Part shown: piece after piece, positions 8,169-16,061 of the stretch | Layout of the letters: each line of letters begins with the position of its first letter | Numbering within the stretch: the first letter of the stretch is position 1 | Assembly (NCBI GenBank): GCA_003987775.1 | Contig: RXJD01000009.1 | Span: 62,001-126,000, forward strand | Direction: 5' to 3' | Length of the DNA: 64,000 bases | From: Mycobacterium sp. | GTDB taxonomy: Bacteria; Actinomycetota; Actinomycetes; Mycobacteriales; Mycobacteriaceae | Notes under the pieces: model-generated | Seen by the model: the letters and a program-made list of their open reading frames with translations, nothing else | The model's database searches: none | Told to the model about the DNA's origin: nothing | Program-made: the position numbers and the translations under genes

Positions 8169-8941
8169 GACGGGGGACGGCCTTTGAGTTGCTGCCAGTA
8201 GCGCCGATGCGCCCGACGGGCCGGCGCGGCGGTCATGTAGTCGGGAAGGTCTTCATCGAGTGAATCAGCGAGTTCGGTGATGTCACGCAGCGCAGCGGCC
8301 TGACAGGCCCGCTTGGTGAAGGCGTACTGCTCGAGACAGTCCTCGGGAGTCCGTTCAGCCACTTCGACGGCGCGATCAAGCAGCGCGTGGGCCGGCACCA
8401 ACTCATCAACCATCCCCAGCGCGTAAGCTTCTGCAGGAGAGAAGGTTTCGCCAAGCAGGCTGGTACGTGACGCCACTGGCTCGCCCCACGCGTGAGTAAG
8501 CATTCGGACGTATACTGCCGGCATGGGGATTCCGATCGGCACCTCGTTGAGACCGAATCGTGCACCCTCGCTGATGGCGACCCGGTAATCGCAGACGGCC
8601 GCCGTGATCAAGCCGCCCGCGAAGGCGTGCCCGTTGAGCGCCGCCACCACCGGGCGTGGATAGGTAAACACGCGCATGTTCGTGGCTCGATATTGCTCGA
8701 ACCACGACGCGACGGGCGCGCGATCACCTGCGAACAGCGGGAAGTGCTCCCCCAAATCCAGACCTGCGGAGAACCGCGTACCGCTTCCGGTAAGCACCAC
8801 CGGCGAGCTAGCGTGGTCGCGTTCCAGAGTGTCGAAGGCCTCGTGTAGGTCGGCGAAGAACGCGCGGTTCTGCGCGTTGACGAGATTGGTTGTCATCGTC
8901 ACTACCGCGACGCGATCTCTGCGCCGGATATCCCAACTCAT
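8162..8941 (-). CDS. Enoyl-CoA hydratase/isomerase family protein
   Basis: The 259-residue crotonase-fold protein begins MSWDIRRRDRVAVVTM and shows both oxyanion-hole segments: TGSGTRFSAGLDLGE and ALNGHAFAGGLITAAVCDYRVA-like residues (about 50-65 and 100-120). The position of the classical hydratase glutamates is not obvious: the second, in the segment after FGLNEVPIGIPMP, is present as NEVPIG. It acts on acyl-CoA thioesters as a hydratase, isomerase or hydrolase. It lies 137 bp downstream of the P450 and overlaps the MBL hydrolase gene, so the three may oxidise and break down one substrate. Confidence 0.83.
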   Translation of the reverse strand: MSWDIRRRDRVAVVTMTTNLVNAQNRAFFADLHEAFDTLERDHASSPVVLTGSGTRFSAGLDLGEHFPLFAGDRAPVASWFEQYRATNMRVFTYPRPVVAALNGHAFAGGLITAAVCDYRVAISEGARFGLNEVPIGIPMPAVYVRMLTHAWGEPVASRTSLLGETFSPAEAYALGMVDELVPAHALLDRAVEVAERTPEDCLEQYAFTKRACQAAALRDITELADSLDEDLPDYMTAAPARRAHRRYWQQLKGRPPSW

Positions 8942-9078
8942 CCTGTTTCCTTGCGGTCATTCGGAATTTCACTGCTAACACCATGTCACGGCCGCGGTTG
9001 CCCGAGCGCGGCTCTTGCGGGTGTGTGGGCGCGATAGATCTGCCTTTATCCCGCGTAACGCCGTGCCGGTTCCGCACA

Positions 9079-10413
9079 TCAGCGGCGCTGCAGCACGATG
9101 CGCCCGCCGTCTTTCGGTGTGTACGCGACGCCGCGCGAGTGCATTTTCTCGCCTGGGTCGGTCGTCGCGTCGAGAATGAAGTGGCGCAACACCGTTCGCA
9201 ACACGACATCCATCTCGAAGTTGGCGAATGTTGCGCCGACGCAGCGTCGGGTTCCACCACCAAACGGCAACCAGGCAAAGTTCAAAGGACGATCGCCGAT
9301 GAAACGGTCGGGGTCGAATCGGTCAGGCTCACAGAAAGCACGGGTGTTCCCATGCAGCGAGGCGATACTGATCAGGATCGAATAATCTTGCGGCACGCGC
9401 CATTGGCCAAGTTCGAACATCGCAGTCACCACACGCCGACCCGCCATATCGATGACCGTGCGCGCACGCTGGACCTCACAAATTGTTGCCTGCCGCAGCT
9501 GATTGCCCTCGCCGGCGGCTTCGGCAGCCAGTGCTGTGGCGATTGCCGGGTGTCGACGCAGCCGCTCAAAGGCCCAGGCCAGCGTCGAAGCCGTTGTCTC
9601 ATGGCCCGCGCCCACTAACGTGAGCAACTCGTCGCAGATCTCCGCGTCAGACATCGCTGAGCCGTCGTCGCAGCGGCTGCGCAACAGCAATGCAAGGATG
9701 TCGCTGCGTTCGCCGAGATCTGTTGCAGCTCTGGCTTTCTCAATCAATCGATAGATGATTTCGTCAAGCTGGCGCCGTGCTAGCGCCAGGCGCCCCCACG
9801 GGCCGTAGCGGGCTAAACCGCTCGACGGCCGCGGCAATAGCACCAGCCGGGAGGCCAGCGTGACCCATCCAGGAACGAGCCGCCGCAGTTCTTCGAATTC
9901 GGTGCCTTGGGCTCCGAATACGGCGCGCAAAATCACGTTCAGGGTGAGCCGGTTCATCGGCTCCAGTGTTCGGAACTCCTGTCCGATCGGCCAGCGCGAC
10001 GCTTCTCGCAGCGTCTCTTCCTCGATGATCCGCTGGTAGCTTTTGATGCTCCTGCCGTGAAACGGTGGTGTCAGGAGTTTGCGGCGGTCGCGGTGCTGCT
10101 GGCGGTCAAGGGCGAACACCGATCCCGGCCCTAGCACTCGACTCAGGTTCGGCTGAATATTAACGAGATCGTCGGTGCTCGCCGCGAACACCTGTTTGGC
10201 GAGCAGGGGGTCGGCTACCACAACGGTGTTGCCAAACACGGGAATATCAAGAGTAAAAACGTTGCCGCAGCGGCGCACCCCCTGGCGGAGCGTCCAAGGA
10301 CGCGATATCGAAAAGCCAATTCCCGCTAACGATTTGGGCCATGGCAGGGCGGGCGGCAACTTCGCCGTGGACGTAGTGTGCCGAACCGGTGCGACTGGCA
10401 CCACGTCGCGCAT
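9079..10413 (-). CDS. Cytochrome P450, CYP138/CYP135-like
   Basis: The protein has about 444 residues from the ATG at 10413; an in-frame start at 10488 would add 25 residues without similarity to P450s. Landmarks are the I-helix AGHETTAS, the K-helix E-x-x-R as EVQR, and the heme loop FGGGTRRCVG with the cysteine ligand. The proline-rich start (LPPALPWPKSL) and the RARTVIDMAGR region resemble mycobacterial CYP138-type enzymes from memory. It is a soluble monooxygenase needing a ferredoxin partner, which is not encoded nearby. It is probably transcribed with the enoyl-CoA hydratase and MBL genes downstream and controlled by the adjacent LysR regulator. Confidence 0.85.
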   Translation of the reverse strand: MRDVVPVAPVRHTTSTAKLPPALPWPKSLAGIGFSISRPWTLRQGVRRCGNVFTLDIPVFGNTVVVADPLLAKQVFAASTDDLVNIQPNLSRVLGPGSVFALDRQQHRDRRKLLTPPFHGRSIKSYQRIIEEETLREASRWPIGQEFRTLEPMNRLTLNVILRAVFGAQGTEFEELRRLVPGWVTLASRLVLLPRPSSGLARYGPWGRLALARRQLDEIIYRLIEKARAATDLGERSDILALLLRSRCDDGSAMSDAEICDELLTLVGAGHETTASTLAWAFERLRRHPAIATALAAEAAGEGNQLRQATICEVQRARTVIDMAGRRVVTAMFELGQWRVPQDYSILISIASLHGNTRAFCEPDRFDPDRFIGDRPLNFAWLPFGGGTRRCVGATFANFEMDVVLRTVLRHFILDATTDPGEKMHSRGVAYTPKDGGRIVLQRR

Positions 10414-10429
10414 ACTCGCCGTCCCATCC

Positions 10430-10449
10430 GTGGTACACCGTAGTACCAC
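10430..10449. promoter_or_regulatory. Inverted repeat upstream of the P450 gene
   Basis: GTGGTAC and GTACCAC form perfect 7-bp arms separated by 6 bp, 17 bp upstream of the preferred P450 start. The spacing and location suit a regulator operator overlapping the promoter or leader. Another GTACC/GGTAC pair follows near 10473-10486. The rest of the gap to the LysR gene (10450-10687) shows no convincing gene. Confidence 0.45.
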
Positions 10450-10687
10450 CCTGATCGAGATCGTACCGGCGGGTACATTACGGTGCAAGACCGGGTGTCG
10501 GGCGTTGGACTTGACGTCAGCTGCGCGTGGCCGCCGAACGCACGGTCAACAACTGCAGTGCGGTCGCGGCCGCACCGGCACAACCGCTACTCAGCAGCCG
10601 CACGGCGATCGCCGGCTCTCGTTCCTCCCGACCATAACTGGCTCCTGTAAGCGCGACACTGACAACGGATTTGGTTTCTCAGAGTCT

Positions 10688-11611
10688 CTACTGGTGGGAC
10701 AGAGGGTCCCGGGTTGCCAGATTCGCTTCTGCTAGCGCCCGGCGTAAAGCCTGCAGTAGGGGTCTGTCATCGTTGCGGCGCCAGGCGAGGACGAGCTGAC
10801 TCGGGCTCAGTCCGGTGACGGGGCGGATGATGACGCCGTCGCGGTCGATCAGTGGGACATTGCCAGCGGCAAGTAGGCACACGCCCAGCCCAGCGTTGAG
10901 TGCTTCGACGGTTTCGTCAGTGCTGGCGGCTTCGGCGCCGATGCGCACGGGACGCCCGTCACGGGCCTCGAGAGCCAGCCAGTAATCGCGCAATACTCCA
11001 CTTGAGGGCGGCAGGGCGATGAAGGGCTCGTCGAGCAGGTCGGTGAAGGCAATGGTGTCGCGGTCGGCGAGGCGGTGCTTGGGGGGCAGGGCGACCATGC
11101 GGGCTTCGGTGGCCACCTGCAGCCACTGATAGGACTCCGGCCGGGGTAGAGGGAGCCAGACGAAGGCGGCGTCGGTGCGCTGATGGCCCGAAGTCATTAG
11201 ACCGCCGGTGGGGTCGCCCCAAGGGATTTGGCGCATCCGTACTTGGGCATGGGGGGCGTGGTTGGCTAGGCGAGCCCGAATAGCGGGCAGCAGGCCGCGC
11301 CCCACGCTGGTCGAAAATCCGACGACCAGGGTGGCGTCCTGGTTGACCGCGGCGGCGCCCACGGCCTGTTCGGCATCCGCCCAGACAGCCAGCATGTGTT
11401 GGGCATGGGGCAGCAGCGCGGCACCGGCGGCGGTCAGTTCGACTGTGCGCTTGGTGCGTACGAAAAGCGGTGCGCGCAGCTGGGTTTCGAGGGTACGGAT
11501 TTGTTTCGACAGGGCGGGCTGGCTGATGAACAACGCCTCGGCAGCACGGGTGAAGTGCAACAGCTCCGCGACAGTGACGAAGTAACGCAAGTCCCGCACG
11601 TGCACGTCCAT
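10688..11611 (-). CDS. LysR family transcriptional regulator
   Basis: The 307-residue protein has the LysR winged helix at residues 1-60 (DLRYFVTVAELLHFTRAAEA, then SQPALSKQIRTLE) followed by the two-lobed effector-binding domain. It is divergent from the SDR gene at 11708 across 96 bp and upstream of the P450 series on the same strand, so either set could be its target. A divergent partner is the usual LysR arrangement. A TATC-N6-GATA element in the shared gap is a possible binding site. The inducer is unknown. Confidence 0.9.
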   Translation of the reverse strand: MDVHVRDLRYFVTVAELLHFTRAAEALFISQPALSKQIRTLETQLRAPLFVRTKRTVELTAAGAALLPHAQHMLAVWADAEQAVGAAAVNQDATLVVGFSTSVGRGLLPAIRARLANHAPHAQVRMRQIPWGDPTGGLMTSGHQRTDAAFVWLPLPRPESYQWLQVATEARMVALPPKHRLADRDTIAFTDLLDEPFIALPPSSGVLRDYWLALEARDGRPVRIGAEAASTDETVEALNAGLGVCLLAAGNVPLIDRDGVIIRPVTGLSPSQLVLAWRRNDDRPLLQALRRALAEANLATRDPLSHQ

Positions 11612-11621
11612 ATCCGATGGT

Positions 11622-11635
11622 TATCACAGAAGATA
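11622..11635. promoter_or_regulatory. Candidate LysR binding site in the divergent gap
   Basis: TATC-ACAGAA-GATA is a partial dyad of the T-N11-A class that LysR regulators prefer, 11 bp upstream of the LysR start and about 70 bp upstream of the SDR gene. The spacing is right for an activator that also represses itself. The motif is short, so this is tentative. Confidence 0.35.
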
Positions 11636-11707
11636 TTGGACGGCTACCCGCTCACACGCCGATGGTAGATCCCAGGGTTGAGACGCCGAAGGTTAAAGGA
11701 GTTGATG

Positions 11708-12556
11708 ATGATGACTGCACCAGTCGCGCAGCGAGTGTGGTTTATTACCGGTGCCACCAGCGGCTTTGGCCGGCAGCTGGCGTCGGCAGCCGTCGCCGCC
11801 GGTGATGTGGTGATCGCCGCGGGCCGCCACGTAGACCGCCTCGATGATCTTGTCGCCGCCCATCCGGATCAGGTCGAGCCGCTGCGAGTGGATGTCGCTG
11901 ACACTGCGGCGGCGGTGGCGGCGCTCAATGACGCCGTTGCCCGATACGGGCGCCTTGATGTGTTGGTGAACAATGCCGGGCGTACCCAAGTGGGAGCGCT
12001 GGAAGAGACCACCGATGCCGAGCTGCGGGAGTTGTTCGAGCTGCACTTCTTCGCTCCGGCCGCGCTGACCAGGGCGGCGTTACCGCACATGCGCGCCCGC
12101 GGCGGCGGCGCCGTGGTGCAAATGTCGTCGGTCGGGGGCCAGGTGCCCGGCCCCGGATTCGGCGCTTACTGCGCCACCAAGTTCGCTTTGGAAGGACTGA
12201 CGGAAACGTTGGCCCTAGAAGTCGACTTTGGAGTGCGGTTCCTGATCGTCGAGCCAGGGGCGTTTCGCACCAATCTGTTCGGCGCGAACGCGGCTTATCT
12301 GTCCCAGCCGATCACCGAATACGCCGCTACCGTTGGACCCACCCGCGACTACGTCACCACCGGCGGCGGCACGCAACCAGGTGATCCGGCCAAGGCCGCC
12401 GCTGCTATCGTGGCCGCCCTCGACGCCGAACGCACCCCCCTGCGGCTGCCCTTGGGTTCTGATGCCGTCGACAGCATCCTGGAGCACCTGCACGCGGTCG
12501 AAGCTGAACTGCGGCAGTGGGAACAGGCAGCCCGCCACACTACCTTCGACGACTGA
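11708..12556 (+). CDS. Short-chain dehydrogenase/reductase (classical SDR)
   Basis: The protein has about 282 residues. It carries TGATSGFG near residue 12, NNAG, the catalytic serine in VVQMSSVGG and the YxxxK motif as YCATK. The long C-terminus and the SGFG variant match the classical SDRs annotated as oxidoreductases of ketones or alcohols. An AAAGGAG at 11695-11701 precedes three consecutive ATGs (11705, 11708, 11711); the middle one has the best spacing. It leads a plus-strand group with the SnoaL-like and second SDR genes and is divergent from LysR. The substrate is unknown. Confidence 0.87.
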   Translation: MMTAPVAQRVWFITGATSGFGRQLASAAVAAGDVVIAAGRHVDRLDDLVAAHPDQVEPLRVDVADTAAAVAALNDAVARYGRLDVLVNNAGRTQVGALEETTDAELRELFELHFFAPAALTRAALPHMRARGGGAVVQMSSVGGQVPGPGFGAYCATKFALEGLTETLALEVDFGVRFLIVEPGAFRTNLFGANAAYLSQPITEYAATVGPTRDYVTTGGGTQPGDPAKAAAAIVAALDAERTPLRLPLGSDAVDSILEHLHAVEAELRQWEQAARHTTFDD

Positions 12557-12566
12557 AGGGACGATG

Positions 12567-13064
12567 ATGAACGAGCTTGCAAGTGCAGCGGAACGCAGGC
12601 CGTGCGGCGATGTTGAGGCTCTCACAACAATCCGCGACGTGCTGCACCGATTTCTGCTCTGCATCGATACCCGCGACTACGTGGGCGCGGTCCGTCAACT
12701 CGATGAGCGGGTGCACTTTGACTACAGGGCACTAAATGGCGAGGTCTTGCCCGCGAATCCCACCGCGCTGATCGAGCGTGTCCGCAGCGACCATCGCCTG
12801 ATCGACGGCATCGAGCATGTCGTGACGAACCACGTCATCGACATCGACGGTGACCGCGCCACCTGTTGGGTCAACTTTGCTGCAATGCACTGCCGCAGCG
12901 ACGGCGAGCACACCCGCAAGTGGGCACTGGGCGGTCGTTACCGCTATCAGTTCGCGCGCAGGGAGCAGGGGTGGAAGTTGTCGGGCTGCGTCATCACCCC
13001 GATCTGGGAGACGGGGGACCGCTCCGGGCTCACCGAGTCCTCACCGGAGCACACTGATGGCTGA
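12567..13064 (+). CDS. SnoaL/NTF2-like domain protein
   Basis: From the ATG at 12567 (GAAGGG 6 bp upstream) the protein has 165 residues. The pattern is a leading helix (LTTIRDVLHRFLLCIDTRDY), a strand with VHFDY, and a long curved sheet ending KLSGCVITPIWETGD, as in SnoaL-like and nuclear transport factor 2-fold proteins of the scytalone-dehydratase type. These bind or dehydrate/isomerise small cyclic molecules. The frame is open further upstream to 12333, but that region overlaps the SDR gene and looks like shadow. Its end overlaps the next SDR start by 8 bp, so the three are one operon. Confidence 0.75.
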   Translation: MNELASAAERRPCGDVEALTTIRDVLHRFLLCIDTRDYVGAVRQLDERVHFDYRALNGEVLPANPTALIERVRSDHRLIDGIEHVVTNHVIDIDGDRATCWVNFAAMHCRSDGEHTRKWALGGRYRYQFARREQGWKLSGCVITPIWETGDRSGLTESSPEHTDG

Positions 13065-13758
13065 TCACCGCGTCGCCGTGGTCACGGGCGCAAATCGAGG
13101 CATCGGCCTACAACTGGCTAGCGAACTGGCGCGCCGCGGTTGCACCGTAGTCCTTGGCGCTCGTGACACCGCCAAAGGCAAGGACGCCGCACGGCGCTTG
13201 GCAGGTCCGCCCGGACGTGTGCTGGTGTGTGCGCTCGATGTCGCCGACGACGCCAGTGTCCGGCGAGCCGCCGAACACCTGCGTGCCGAGGTCGGTCACA
13301 TCGACGTGCTGATCAACAACGCCGGTGTCGACTACGACGACGACAATCACGCGGTTGACGTGGACATGGCACGCGCGCACCGCGACATCGAAGTGAACTT
13401 GTTCGGCGCCTGGCGCATCACCCAAGCGCTGGCGCCGTTGCTGCGCCGCGGCGCGAAAGTAGTCAATGTATCCAGCGGCGCTGGCTCGTTCACCGAAACG
13501 GCCGGCAGCGGCGCCACACCGATCTACAGCGTTACCAAAGCCGCATTAAACATGTTGACCGTCAAACTCGCCGCCGACCTGCGCAATCGCAACGTGCTTG
13601 TCAACGCCGTCTGCCCCGGATGGGTGGCCACAGACATGGGCGGTGGCGGCGGACGGTCCATACAGGATGGCGCCGCCAGTGTCATGTGGGCGGTGGACTT
13701 GCCCGACGACGGCCCCTCGGGCGGATTCTTCCGCGACGCAGCACCGATCCCCTGGTGA
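13057..13758 (+). CDS. Short-chain dehydrogenase/reductase
   Basis: The protein has 233 residues: TGANRGIG at about residues 10-17, LINNAGVDYDD, a catalytic serine in VNVSSGAGSF and YSVTK. It resembles the carbonyl-reductase-like SDRs of plants and bacteria in the NRGIG signature and the VNAVCPGWVATDMGG segment. The ATG at 13057 overlaps the SnoaL-like gene; the frame extends upstream only as shadow. It probably acts with the SDR at 11708 on opposite redox steps of one pathway, which is inference from co-location. Confidence 0.87.
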   Translation: MADHRVAVVTGANRGIGLQLASELARRGCTVVLGARDTAKGKDAARRLAGPPGRVLVCALDVADDASVRRAAEHLRAEVGHIDVLINNAGVDYDDDNHAVDVDMARAHRDIEVNLFGAWRITQALAPLLRRGAKVVNVSSGAGSFTETAGSGATPIYSVTKAALNMLTVKLAADLRNRNVLVNAVCPGWVATDMGGGGGRSIQDGAASVMWAVDLPDDGPSGGFFRDAAPIPW

Positions 13759-13832
13759 CACACCGCACGACATACCGCGCGACGCGCAGACACGCGGCGA
13801 CAAGCACTCTTCGACCGACGAGAGGAAGACCG

Positions 13833-13901
13833 ATGAGCGCTCAAAATGACCGATACCCCACCGACCCCAACACTTTTCAACCTGATCCACAACCCTATTG
13901 A
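13833..13901 (+). pseudogene. Detached N-terminal extension of the downstream SDR (in-frame stop)
   Basis: An ATG at 13833, 8 bp after an AGAGGAAG purine stretch, opens 22 codons rich in P, Q, D and T (YPTDPNTFQPDPQPY) and ends in TGA at 13899-13901. Reading through that TGA continues in the same frame as GIEAEMTPRP into the SDR at 13917. Relatives of this SDR branch (general stress protein 39/YhdF-like) carry exactly such a PQ-rich lead followed by PGIExEMxPxP, as I recall them. So this looks like the original N-terminus separated by a nonsense change, with translation restarting 16 bp later. It may still be translated as a short peptide coupled to the SDR. Confidence 0.55.
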
Positions 13902-13916
13902 GGCATCGAGGCCGAA

Positions 13917-14723
13917 ATGACGCCCCGTCCGATCAGTGACCTCGCCCATTACCGGGCAGCGGGAAAGCTGGACGGCAAAGTGGCGCTGATCACCGGCGGC
14001 GACAGCGGCATCGGTCGCGCGGTCGCGATCGCCTACGCCAAAGAGGGCGCCGACGTGGCGATCGCCTACAACATCGCCGACGAAGACGCCGCAACGACCA
14101 AGACGTTGATCGAGCAGGAGGGTCGCCGTTGCGTTGCACTCAAGGTCGACCTGGCCACACGCCACGGTTGTCGACACGCCGTAGATGAGACAACCGATGC
14201 TCTGGGAGGCCTCAACATACTCGTCAACAACGCCGCCTACGGGCGCGAGCGGCAACGATTCGAAGACATTGACGAGGCACAACTGAGGCGCGTTTTTGAC
14301 GTCAACATCCTGGCGTGTTTCCACTTGGCGCAGGCCGCGCTCGCTCACATGACGGTGGGCGACGCGATCATCTCGACGTCCAGCGTCGGCGGTGTCTACG
14401 GCGCCGCCAACTTCGTCGACTACGCAGCAACTAAGGGAGCAATCGATGCCTTCACGAAAGCCCTTGCGCTCAACCTGGGGCCCCGCGGCATCAGAGTCAA
14501 CGCCGTTGCCCCTGGCGCCATCTGGACACCGTTCCAGGTGGCGCTGAACACTCCGCAAACGGCTCAAGCATTCCCGCACGCCGCACCAAAAATGTCCGCT
14601 ACCGGCCGAATCGGACAACCCGAAGAACTCGCCGCCGCATATGTGTACCTAGCCTCTCCTGATGCCAGCTTCACCAGCGGGATCGTGGTCGAAGTCCACG
14701 GCGGCTGGATCGGCTGGGGATGA
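13917..14723 (+). CDS. Short-chain dehydrogenase, general stress protein 39/YhdF-like
   Basis: The protein has 268 residues with TGGDSGIG (about 24-31), an NAA triad region (ILVNNAAYGRERQ), a catalytic serine in ISTSSVGGVYG and YAATK. The DSGIGRAVAIAYAKEGADVAIAY stretch (given here only by its key residues D-S-G-I-G and E-G-A-D-V) marks the stress-protein/glucose dehydrogenase-like SDR subgroup. Family members normally have 20-30 more residues at the N-terminus, which here lie upstream of an in-frame stop (13833-13901). The catalytic core is complete. It is followed by a 681-bp gap before the isochorismatase-like gene. Confidence 0.85.
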   Translation: MTPRPISDLAHYRAAGKLDGKVALITGGDSGIGRAVAIAYAKEGADVAIAYNIADEDAATTKTLIEQEGRRCVALKVDLATRHGCRHAVDETTDALGGLNILVNNAAYGRERQRFEDIDEAQLRRVFDVNILACFHLAQAALAHMTVGDAIISTSSVGGVYGAANFVDYAATKGAIDAFTKALALNLGPRGIRVNAVAPGAIWTPFQVALNTPQTAQAFPHAAPKMSATGRIGQPEELAAAYVYLASPDASFTSGIVVEVHGGWIGWG

Positions 14724-15404
14724 CTCACCACCCCACCGCAATCTCAAAGCACCAGACATGACATTGCGAGAAGATTTGATGATTCCCGTTTACCTTCGCC
14801 GCAGGCGGCGGGCTTGGGTCGGCTGGAATCAACATCTGTCAACGGCAACCGAAAGCTGAACAGCCGACAGCAAGGTGCCGCGTCATGGTATTCAGTCGCC
14901 GTCTACACCCGTGACGAGTTCATCGGCGCGAGGTCGCGCCGATCACGCTGGTACGCCGACTCGTCTACCCGCGTCCGGTGATGGCGTGCGAATCCATCCG
15001 CGCAAGATGCTCCACCCCGAACCGGGTGCGTGGCCAGCGTCGGTACTGGGGCGTTCAGATGGTGCCGCCGTATGGGTCGGTGCGGTCTTGATCCGCTTTT
15101 CCTGCTCGTCAGACGGGACCGCGCGCTGACCCCTGTGCGCGGCCAACCCCTAGGAGGGCGCCGTCCGGCACCGTGTTTTCCGTACTTTCGGACAGGGTGG
15201 CCTTCACCCGATCGATCACCGCGCTACCCAACTCTTTCGGAATGGCGGCACAGCGCCGCGCCCTGACACGCTGGGTACATGAGGGCCGTGGCACACGCTG
15301 ACGGAACTGCACCACAGAAACGGGGTGGCTCGTCCATGAACACCCTGCCGGCGCTCGTCGGCGATCAACGGGGCGTGCCCCGCAACCAACGATGAGGGCA
15401 GCAG
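14724..15404. other. 681-bp gap without a supported gene
   Basis: Short frames exist (for example an ATG at 14758 opening about 33 codons with an arginine run), but none has a ribosome binding site plus a plausible protein pattern. A CGCCG-CAGG-CGGCG hairpin lies near 14799-14812 and could end the SDR transcript, although no T-tract follows. The promoter of the isochorismatase-like gene should lie at the right end of this gap. I see no insertion sequence ends or repeats. Confidence 0.5.
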
Positions 15405-16028
15405 ATGATTGAGCGTTTCTTCGAGACCCTGACGGCCGACAATTGCGCGCTGCTCCTGATCGACCACCAAGTCGGCACAATGAATTTCGGTTTGACCGAT
15501 GTCGAAGCGCTACAACTGAAGAATCAGACGCTGTGGTTGGCGGAATCGGCGGCCGCATTTCGGCTACCGGTCATCTTGACGACCAGCAACCCAGACGGAG
15601 CTAATGGTCCGCTGTTCCCGGAATTGCTTGCCGCCCTGCCAACCGCGCCCGTCATCGACCGGTTGAAAATCAACGCCTGGCAGGATCCCGCTTTTGTCGA
15701 GGCTGTACGTATCACCGGCCGAACCAAACTTGTCATGGCCGGTGTGACGGCCGACGTGTGCCTGACATTCCCGGCACTCGGGGCCGTTAGTGACGGCTAT
15801 GACGTATATGCCGTCATGGATGCCTCGGGCACGCTCAACCACCACGCGCTGTCTGCAGCAATGTTGCGGATGAGTCAAGCCGGAGTGAAGATCGCCAACG
15901 CAAACATGGTGATCGCCGAAATTCTGAGCGACTGGGGCGGCGAGTTCGCCGCCCCGCTCGCGGACCTATACGCACGACGGGTACCCAACTTCGGGTTTAT
16001 CACCCATCAGCTCGCCGCGCGCGACTGA
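15405..16028 (+). CDS. Isochorismatase-fold cysteine hydrolase (YcaC-like)
   Basis: The 207-residue protein begins with the family motif CALLLIDHQVGTM (catalytic aspartate), and has VMAGVTADVCLTFPA, where C is the nucleophile, preceded by the usual cis-peptide region. A lysine of the triad is expected in the RLKINAWQDP segment. Family members hydrolyse amides or vinyl ethers (nicotinamide, N-carbamoyl compounds, maleamate); YcaC-like ones have no proven substrate. A paralogue with nearly the same opening lies at 23492. The gene is followed by aldehyde dehydrogenase, dienelactone hydrolase-like and FMN reductase-cupin genes on the same strand. Confidence 0.83.
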   Translation: MIERFFETLTADNCALLLIDHQVGTMNFGLTDVEALQLKNQTLWLAESAAAFRLPVILTTSNPDGANGPLFPELLAALPTAPVIDRLKINAWQDPAFVEAVRITGRTKLVMAGVTADVCLTFPALGAVSDGYDVYAVMDASGTLNHHALSAAMLRMSQAGVKIANANMVIAEILSDWGGEFAAPLADLYARRVPNFGFITHQLAARD

Positions 16029-16061
16029 AACCGCCACAGAAATAATCACACTACGAAACGG

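Noticed and set aside
13524..14618. 364-codon minus-strand frame across the SDR genes
   Set aside because: It overlaps two SDRs with complete motifs and its translation has no domain-like pattern; it arises from high third-position GC.
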